Shown piece after piece: positions 7,030 through 10,979 of a stretch of 10,979 bases of DNA. The stretch is taken from the NCBI GenBank assembly GCA_910583945.1, contig CAJTYF010000046.1, positions 1-10,979 of the forward strand, read 5' to 3'. Positions within the stretch are counted from its first letter, which is position 1. Every line of letters begins with the position of its first letter. The DNA comes from an uncultured Bacilli bacterium (GTDB lineage: Bacteria > Bacillota_I > Bacilli_A > RF39 > UBA660). Below the pieces are notes generated by a model. That model was not told the origin of the DNA and did no database searches. It saw only the letters and a list, made by a program, of their open reading frames with translations. A program made the translations under genes and the position numbers.

Positions 7030-8410
7030 GAGAAAAAAGCAAAAAGAAGCCTTAATCGTACGCTTTTTTAAAGGAATTTATCATAAAATAGATAAAATAT
7101 TGATTACTCCAATAAGCAGAACCATCTTTATTATTTCAGATAAATTAAAAAATAATTCTAATCGAATTGAAAAAATATTGAACCGACCTCATATTTTACT
7201 TTATTTATCTTTAATCTTTGCAATAGGAATGTTTTTTCTTGTTGATAAGCAAGTCATCAATTTAGTACAAAATGAAGCTGAAATTATAGCGAATCAACCT
7301 GTAAACGTCTTATATAATAAAGAAGCTTATGTAGTAGAAGGATTAGTAGATAATGTAGATATTATATTAACAGGAAACAAAAGTGCAATCTATTTAGCCA
7401 AACAACTAAAAGATCATGAAGTTGTTTTAGACTTAAGTGATTATGAACCTAGCGATACTCCTTATCGTGTCAAATTATCCTATAACCAATCAGTAGATTC
7501 CATCAATTATAAATTAGACCCAACATATGTAACCGTAACCATTAAAAAGAAAGTAAGTGAAAAATCATCTATTTCCTATCAATTATTAAATGAAGAAAAA
7601 TTGAATGAAAAATTAAGTGTCGGAAATATTGAACTTTCTAAAAGTGAAGTAGTGGTAAAAGGTTCAAAAGACAATTTAGATCGTATCGCCGCTGTAAAAG
7701 CATTAATTGATGTAAGCAATAAAGATTATAATGAAGCGGGAACTTTTGAAACGGATAATATACCTCTTGCCGCTTACGATTCCAATGGAGATTTAATAAA
7801 AGAGGTAGAAATGGTTCCAAGTACCGTATCAGCGACAGTAAAATTAGATACCTATAAAGCAACCGTTCCATTAAAAGTCTTCACGAGTGGAAACTTAGTA
7901 ACCGGTAAAGCCATCGAAGCGATAACTATTAATGGACAAGAAAACTTTACTGTTGACATTTACGGTGAAAAAAGTGTCATCGATAATATTGGTTATGTGC
8001 CCATTACAATTGATGTCGATGGCTTAGGAAACAATAATAATTCCAAATCCTTTAATATACCTGTTCAAAAGCCTAATGGCGTGAGGTATGTCAGTGAAAA
8101 GAATATTAAAATTAACGTAAGTTTTGCAGATGAAAAGCAAAAAACATTAAATGTCTCTGTCATTTCAAGTAAAAATTTAAATAGTAATCTTCAAGTGAAT
8201 CTAGCGGAACAAAATTCAATTGCTGTACAAGTAAAAGGAGTAGAATCAATTATTAATAATATTACAGAAGAGAATATCTCAACCTATGTAGACTTATCAG
8301 GTTACAGTGTAGGAGATTATGAAGTGGATTTAAAAATTGACAACGATGATCCAAGAGTCAGCTATATTGTTACAAGTAAAGTAAAAATAAAAATAACCGA
8401 AAAGCAATAA
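7022..8410 (+). CDS. cdaR: CdaR/YbbR-domain regulator of diadenylate cyclase
   Basis: Membrane-anchored extracellular regulator that binds and modulates CdaA in characterised Bacillota. From ATG 7022 it is 462 residues. The basic N-terminal arm is about 55 residues, longer than in typical CdaR; one membrane helix follows at about 57-74 (HILLYLSLIFAIGMFFLV). An all-beta extracytoplasmic part comes next, with repeated YbbR units recognisable by recurring patterns such as VxVxGxKxxLDRIxxVKALIDV, FTVDIYGEKSVIDNIGYVPITIDVD and VQVKGVESIINNITEENISTYVDLSG. Four YbbR units fit the length. No enzyme motif is expected or seen. Overlap with cdaA implies coupled translation. In many Bacillota glmM follows directly, but here a terminator follows and the next genes are unrelated small membrane proteins. 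Confidence 0.92.
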   Translation: MTKRKKQKEALIVRFFKGIYHKIDKILITPISRTIFIISDKLKNNSNRIEKILNRPHILLYLSLIFAIGMFFLVDKQVINLVQNEAEIIANQPVNVLYNKEAYVVEGLVDNVDIILTGNKSAIYLAKQLKDHEVVLDLSDYEPSDTPYRVKLSYNQSVDSINYKLDPTYVTVTIKKKVSEKSSISYQLLNEEKLNEKLSVGNIELSKSEVVVKGSKDNLDRIAAVKALIDVSNKDYNEAGTFETDNIPLAAYDSNGDLIKEVEMVPSTVSATVKLDTYKATVPLKVFTSGNLVTGKAIEAITINGQENFTVDIYGEKSVIDNIGYVPITIDVDGLGNNNNSKSFNIPVQKPNGVRYVSEKNIKINVSFADEKQKTLNVSVISSKNLNSNLQVNLAEQNSIAVQVKGVESIINNITEENISTYVDLSGYSVGDYEVDLKIDNDDPRVSYIVTSKVKIKITEKQ

Positions 8411-8411
8411 G

Positions 8412-8444
8412 AAAAACACGTTTCGAAAGAAATGTGCTTTTTTT
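8412..8444 (+). terminator. Rho-independent terminator of the cdaA-cdaR operon
   Basis: Stem 8417-8424 with 8429-8436 (CACGTTTC/GAAATGTG, one G-U) capped by a GAAA tetraloop, then a bulged C and T7 (8438-8444) facing an A-rich left flank. It begins two bases after the cdaR stop. Confidence 0.85.
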
Positions 8445-8455
8445 GACAAATTGTC
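8445..8455 (+). repeat. Small palindrome upstream of the DUF4234 promoter
   Basis: GACAAATTGTC is a 5-base inverted repeat around a central A. It overlaps TTGACAAA at 8443-8450, which recurs at 8477-8484 where it contributes the -35 hexamer. It could be an operator half of a repressor site or chance; the evidence is weak. Confidence 0.25.
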
Positions 8456-8476
8456 TAAAACTTCATCATTTTTAAA

Positions 8477-8505
8477 TTGACAAAGTGGGGGGGGGGTTGT
8501 ATATT
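8477..8505 (+). promoter_or_regulatory. Promoter with a G10 tract as spacer (candidate phase-variable promoter)
   Basis: A consensus -35 TTGACA (8477-8482) and a -10 TATATT (8500-8505) are separated by exactly 17 bases, and ten of those are an uninterrupted G run (8487-8496). It lies between the cdaR terminator and the DUF4234 gene; transcription would start near 8512, just before AGGAAGTGAGGAG. Slipped-strand change of the G run would move spacing to 16 or 18 and alter promoter strength. At G10 the spacing is optimal, so the state seen here should be ON. The promoter elements are seen directly; phase variation is inference from similar promoters in other bacteria. Confidence 0.75.
8487..8496 (+). 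repeat. G10 homopolymer in promoter spacer
   Basis: Ten consecutive G bases flanked by T and TT. Elsewhere in this AT-rich window, apart from the second G10 at 10875-10884, G runs do not exceed four and the longest C run I noticed is five (9554-9558). Homopolymers of this length are known slippage sites. Confidence 0.95.
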
Positions 8506-8532
8506 TATTTTAGGAAGTGAGGAGTTTATAAT

Positions 8533-8988
8533 ATGGCTAAATTTTGTCAAAATTGTGGAAAAGAATTAACAGGAAATGAAAGTGTATGTTCCGATTGTGG
8601 TTCAAATGTAAAGAGTACTTCATCCTCTAACAATAGTGGAGCACCTATAGTACAAAAAAGAGAGATTGTTGTATCTATTATTTTATCATTTGTAACTTGT
8701 GGACTATATGGATTATATTGGATTATTTGTATGAACAACGATGCGAATAAAGTAAGTGGCGAAAATACACCAACAGGAGGTGTAGTCATTCTATTAACCT
8801 TAGTAACCTGTGGAATCTATTTTATTTATTGGAATTATAAAATGGGTAAAAAAATGGAAATTGCTGGAAAAACACATAATAAAGATATCGCTGATAATTC
8901 AATTCTTTATTTATTATTAGCTATCTTTGGATTATCTATCGTAAATTACTGTTTAATCCAAACAGACTTAAACAAATTTGCAGACTAA
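8533..8988 (+). CDS. Zinc-ribbon DUF4234 membrane protein
   Basis: A 151-residue protein with an N-terminal zinc ribbon (FCQNCGKEL... CSDCG; Cys5, Cys8, Cys19, Cys22), a Ser/Asn-rich linker to about 40, then a membrane part of the DUF4234 type. The membrane part contains an internal repeat: FVTCGLYGLYW (53-63) and LVTCGIYFIYW (90-100), each in a hydrophobic segment, followed by a third hydrophobic segment about 123-141. DUF4234 proteins are widespread in Bacillota; their function is not known to me. ATG 8533 has GAGGAG 8 bases upstream. It is the first gene after the G10-spacer promoter and overlaps the DUF2752 gene, so both should be switched together if that promoter varies. Confidence 0.88.
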   Translation: MAKFCQNCGKELTGNESVCSDCGSNVKSTSSSNNSGAPIVQKREIVVSIILSFVTCGLYGLYWIICMNNDANKVSGENTPTGGVVILLTLVTCGIYFIYWNYKMGKKMEIAGKTHNKDIADNSILYLLLAIFGLSIVNYCLIQTDLNKFAD

Positions 8989-9373
8989 TAAGAAAAAAAT
9001 AATATCTAATAGTATTGTACTATTTATAATACTTATTGGGTATTATTTTTTAAATCAGTGGACTTCCTTTTTTGTACCATGCTTATTTCATGAAATAACA
9101 GGTCTTTATTGCCCAGGATGTGGGATTACAAGAATGTTTCTATCTATAACAAAGTTTGAATTTTATCAAGCTTTTCGTTATAATCCTTTTCTTTTTTGTC
9201 TTCTTAATCTTTATATAATCTATAAACTTTTTGATTATAGCTATTATAAAAAAATGAATAAAAAAATAAGTTTACCTTCATGGATATATTACGTAATCGC
9301 AGCGTTATTGATTGTTTTTGGAATTTTACGTAATTTTTCCTTTTTCGATTGGTTAGCCCCTACTGTTATCTAA
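8978..9373 (+). CDS. DUF2752 membrane protein
   Basis: A 131-residue integral membrane protein with the DUF2752 hallmark CPGCGITR (45-52) and the downstream YNP (68-70). Hydrophobic segments lie at about 10-28, 70-86 and 102-118, with the CPGC segment after a short amphipathic stretch. The only start that keeps the charged N terminus is TTG 8978, overlapping the DUF4234 gene by 11 bases; I see no clear Shine-Dalgarno sequence before it, so it probably depends on translational coupling. An alternative non-ATG start a few codons downstream is possible. DUF2752 genes often lie beside small DUF4234, TM2 or CD225-type membrane genes in Bacillota (general knowledge), matching this context. Biochemical role unknown. 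Confidence 0.85.
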   Translation: MQTNKKKIISNSIVLFIILIGYYFLNQWTSFFVPCLFHEITGLYCPGCGITRMFLSITKFEFYQAFRYNPFLFCLLNLYIIYKLFDYSYYKKMNKKISLPSWIYYVIAALLIVFGILRNFSFFDWLAPTVI

Positions 9374-9375
9374 TA

Positions 9376-9407
9376 AAAATAAACGTCATAATTATGACGT
9401 TTATTTT
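9376..9407. terminator. Bidirectional terminator, 32-bp perfect palindrome
   Basis: Two perfect 16-base arms meet at 9391/9392 (AAAATAAACGTCATAA and its complement). T-rich outer bases on either strand fit termination in both directions, between the DUF2752 gene (stop 9371-9373) and the convergent DUF378 gene, whose stop codon (9401-9403) lies in the right arm. Confidence 0.85.
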
Positions 9408-9613
9408 CTGTCTGGATCATGGGTAATATGATTAAATAGTAATCCTACATTAATCAATCCACATATTCCAACTAAGCTATAAACAATTCTTGAAAGAGTC
9501 GTATTTTCTTGAAATAAGGCCTCAACAAGATTAAAATCGAAAAATCCGATTAACCCCCAGTTTATAGCGCCAATAATTGTAAATATTAAACATACTTTTT
9601 GTACGCTTTCCAT
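9401..9613 (-). CDS. DUF378 small membrane protein
   Basis: A 70-residue protein with two hydrophobic segments (about 6-25 and 43-60) and the DUF378 signature GAINWGLIGFF (15-25) followed by YSLVGICGL. The C terminus is short and polar (HITHDPDRK). DUF378 proteins are common in bacteria and have no established function that I know. ATG is at 9613-9611; AAAGGTGAG on the minus strand (9631-9623) is a good ribosome binding site. It is the only minus-strand gene found, convergent with DUF2752 and divergent from the lipoprotein gene. A -10-like CATAAT on the minus strand (9643-9638) is present without a convincing -35. Confidence 0.88.
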   Translation of the reverse strand: MESVQKVCLIFTIIGAINWGLIGFFDFNLVEALFQENTTLSRIVYSLVGICGLINVGLLFNHITHDPDRK

Positions 9614-9662
9614 TTTTTATCACTCACCTTTATTCTTATTATGAGCGTTTTTAGAAATCTTA

Positions 9663-9691
9663 TTCATATTTTAATAAAAGAAAAATATAGT
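9663..9691 (+). promoter_or_regulatory. Putative promoter for the lipoprotein gene
   Basis: TTCATA (9663-9668) and TATAGT (9686-9691) are 17 bases apart, each 4-5 of 6 to consensus, and lie just before the ribosome binding site AAGGAAAG (9701-9708). The region also has to serve the divergent DUF378 gene. Confidence 0.5.
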
Positions 9692-9715
9692 TAAATAGAA
9701 AAGGAAAGTGGTTAA

Positions 9716-10735
9716 GTGAAAAAAATTAGTATATTATTGGTAATTTTACTAATGGCAACATGTGGTTGTGGTAAAGTAGATGTTGGTAAAGTAAAAGAAG
9801 ATTTCGAATCTAAAGTCACCAAAACAAAGTCTTATCAATTAAATGGAACAATGGAAATAATAAATAATGAAGATAAATTTTTATATACTGTAGAAGCATC
9901 TTTCTTAAAAGACGATTTTTATAAAGTACGTTTAGTCAATCAAACAAATAATCATGAACAAATTATTTTAAAAAATGAAGAAGGTGTATACGTTGTCACT
10001 CCTAAATTAAATAAAAGCTTCAAATTTCAAAGTGAATGGCCGAATAATTCAAGTCAATCGTATTTGCTAGCATCTTTATTGCAAGATATAAAAAATGATA
10101 GTAATAGTAGCTTAGAAGAAGATGATAACAACTATATTATTAAAACATCCGTTAATTATCCAAATAATAGTGAACTCGTTTATGAAAAAATTTATTTTGA
10201 TAAAGAAGTCAATTTAGAAAAAGTAGAAGTTTATAACAACGATGACTCTTTAAAAATTCAAGTTAATATTAAATCATTAGATTTAAAAGCTGGTTTAGAA
10301 AAAGAAGATTTTGTATTAGAAGACTTAGTAAATAATTGTGATGAAGAAAGCTGTAAAATAGAAGAAAAAACAGGTTCTTTAGAAGAGGCAATTTATCCAC
10401 TATATATACCAAGTGAGACTTATCTTACAAGCAAAGATGTCTTAGACACAGATAAAGGAGAAAGAGTAATCTTAACTTATAGTGGGAATAAAAATTTTGT
10501 TTTAGTAGAAGAAATAGCATCTTCTAGTAAAGATTTTGAAATCATTCCTGTATATGGTGACCCATTACTTTTAAATGATTCAGTGGCTGCTTTGCAATCA
10601 AATTCTCTTTACTGGACAAGTAATAATGTAGAATATTATTTAGCTGGAAATGACTTATCCAATGAAGAATTATTATCCATCGCAACATCACTTACAAATG
10701 CCGATATTGTAACAAGCAGTACAATAGAAAAATAG
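9716..10735 (+). CDS. Lipoprotein of the LolA-like YdcC/GerS type with DUF4367-like C terminus
   Basis: A 339-residue exported lipoprotein. The N terminus is a lipoprotein signal (KK, hydrophobic 4-13, then ATCGC); Cys16 or Cys18 is the lipidated residue, and neither lipobox is perfect. Residues about 25-210 carry the alternating strand pattern of the LolA/LppX fold as seen in Bacillota YdcC- and GerS-like lipoproteins (TKTKSYQLNGTMEI, FYKVRLVNQ, EQIILKNEEGVYVVTPKLNKSFKFQSEWP). The C-terminal part ends with LYWTSNNVEYYLAGNDLSNEELLSIATSL, resembling the DUF4367 pattern. Homologues are linked to sporulation or germination in some species, but nothing here shows that role. GTG 9716 is the start, set by AAGGAAAGTGG (9701-9711). 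It is flanked by its own promoter and a terminator. Confidence 0.78.
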   Translation: MKKISILLVILLMATCGCGKVDVGKVKEDFESKVTKTKSYQLNGTMEIINNEDKFLYTVEASFLKDDFYKVRLVNQTNNHEQIILKNEEGVYVVTPKLNKSFKFQSEWPNNSSQSYLLASLLQDIKNDSNSSLEEDDNNYIIKTSVNYPNNSELVYEKIYFDKEVNLEKVEVYNNDDSLKIQVNIKSLDLKAGLEKEDFVLEDLVNNCDEESCKIEEKTGSLEEAIYPLYIPSETYLTSKDVLDTDKGERVILTYSGNKNFVLVEEIASSSKDFEIIPVYGDPLLLNDSVAALQSNSLYWTSNNVEYYLAGNDLSNEELLSIATSLTNADIVTSSTIEK

Positions 10736-10751
10736 AGTTTTCTATTTTTTT
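10728..10751 (+). terminator. Rho-independent terminator after the lipoprotein gene
   Basis: Arms 10728-10736 (AAAAATAGA) and 10741-10749 (TCTATTTTT) pair perfectly over 9 bases with a GTTT loop, followed by more T. The TAG stop (10733-10735) is inside the left arm. Confidence 0.8.
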
Positions 10752-10752
10752 C

Positions 10753-10781
10753 TTGTTTAAACATATTAAATGCTTTATAAT
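10753..10781 (+). promoter_or_regulatory. Putative promoter for the last gene
   Basis: A perfect TATAAT (10776-10781) has TTGTTT (10753-10758) 17 bases upstream, directly after the preceding terminator. Predicted start is near 10788, leaving a leader of about 60 bases before ATG 10851. Confidence 0.55.
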
Positions 10782-10850
10782 TGAATTACAAATAAGGTAA
10801 AAAGACTTGTTTGGTTAAGAAATAAATTTAATAAGGAAGGAAAGAAGAAA

Positions 10851-10979
10851 ATGAAAAAGATTAAATTTAAGAATGGGGGGGGGGTTATTAGAAACTAATA
10901 ACCAACTAGAAAGGTTTACCAAAGATAAAAGGAATAAAAAAATCATTTATTCTATATTAGGAATACTTTTAGTAATAGG
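10851..10979 (+). CDS. 5' end of an exported or membrane protein with a G10 frame-switch tract
   Basis: ATG 10851 follows AAGGAAGG (10833-10840) with a 10-base spacer, the best start in the area. It reads MKKIKFKN, then enters the G10 tract and stops at TAA 10896-10898 after 15 codons. With 9 or 12 G the same start would join the frame that stays open to the window edge: Gly-rich turn, LLETNNQLERFTKDKRNKK, then a hydrophobic segment IIYSILGILLVIG typical of a signal anchor or signal peptide. With 11 G it would stop at once (TAG). A second ATG at 10873, directly before the tract, is in the open frame at G10 but has no good ribosome binding site. So the gene is OFF, or weakly expressed from the second ATG, in the state shown. 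The family cannot be named from 35 residues. Homopolymer miscounting is the main alternative. Confidence 0.65.
10875..10884 (+). repeat. G10 homopolymer near the start of the last gene
   Basis: Ten consecutive G bases preceded by AAT and followed by TTA, at codons 9-12 counted from ATG 10851. Its length and its T...TT flanks match the promoter tract at 8487-8496. Loss of one G restores the long frame from ATG 10851. Confidence 0.95.

Noticed and set aside
9376..9407. The 32-bp perfect palindrome as a mobile-element end or attachment site
   Set aside because: It sits exactly between convergent genes with A/T-rich outer arms, no copy elsewhere in the window and no transposase or integrase nearby; a bidirectional terminator explains it.
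156..10735. TGA read as tryptophan (Mollicute code)
   Set aside because: Genes are complete with the standard code, Trp is encoded by TGG, and no gene appears broken by an internal TGA.
10851..10979. Calling the last gene a pseudogene because of the frame break
   Set aside because: The break is exactly at a G10 slippage tract, the promoter and ribosome binding site look intact, and the rest of the frame stays open to the window edge, so a reversible frame switch or a homopolymer miscount fits better than decay.
1..10979. CRISPR arrays, tRNA or rRNA genes, riboswitches, insertion sequences
   Set aside because: Reading both strands showed no regularly spaced repeats, no cloverleaf with CCA-type end, no conserved leader motifs and no transposase-like protein.

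Overview
The window is AT-rich chromosomal DNA of a low-GC Gram-positive lineage (Bacillota, Bacilli or Erysipelotrichia-like; no closer placement is possible from sequence alone). Support for this: a meso-DAP-type MurE, the cdaA-cdaR c-di-AMP pair, a CBS-domain family II pyrophosphatase, GGAGG-type ribosome binding sites, SigA-like promoters often with an extended -10 (TGCTATnnT), and A/T-rich hairpin terminators. The standard bacterial code fits throughout. No rRNA, tRNA, CRISPR array or insertion sequence is visible, and no gene-free stretch exceeds about 125 bases.

Layout. Bases 2-109 are the tail of an unidentified gene. Then come a CBS/DRTGG/DHH-DHHA2 pyrophosphatase (156-1775), a large soluble coiled-coil protein (1857-3680) overlapping by one base a 72-residue protein (3680-3898), and murE (3937-5307), which ends in a terminator. 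A five-TM Yip1-like membrane protein (5421-6083) has its own promoter and terminator. The c-di-AMP module cdaA (6205-7029) and cdaR/ybbR (7022-8410) overlaps by 8 bases and ends in a terminator; no glmM follows. Next is a two-gene membrane operon, zinc-ribbon DUF4234 (8533-8988) and DUF2752 (8978-9373). A 32-bp perfect palindrome separates it from a convergent DUF378 gene (9401-9613, minus strand). Divergent from that is a LolA/YdcC-like lipoprotein (9716-10735). The window closes in the 5' end of an exported or membrane protein gene (from 10851).

The outstanding signal is a pair of G10 homopolymers, extremely unusual in DNA this AT-rich. The first (8487-8496) lies exactly between a consensus -35 (TTGACA) and a -10 (TATATT), giving a 17-base spacer, so gain or loss of a G would change promoter spacing for the DUF4234-DUF2752 operon. 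The second (10875-10884) lies nine codons into the last gene. At G10 the well-positioned start reads into a stop; at G9 or G12 it would be in frame with a charged leader followed by a hydrophobic segment. Together they look like two simple-sequence contingency loci, one transcriptional and one translational, controlling envelope proteins. Slippage itself cannot be shown from one sequence, and homopolymer sequencing error must be excluded.

Functionally the window is dominated by cell envelope and housekeeping genes: pyrophosphate removal, peptidoglycan precursor synthesis, c-di-AMP synthesis with its membrane regulator, and several small membrane or lipid-anchored proteins.
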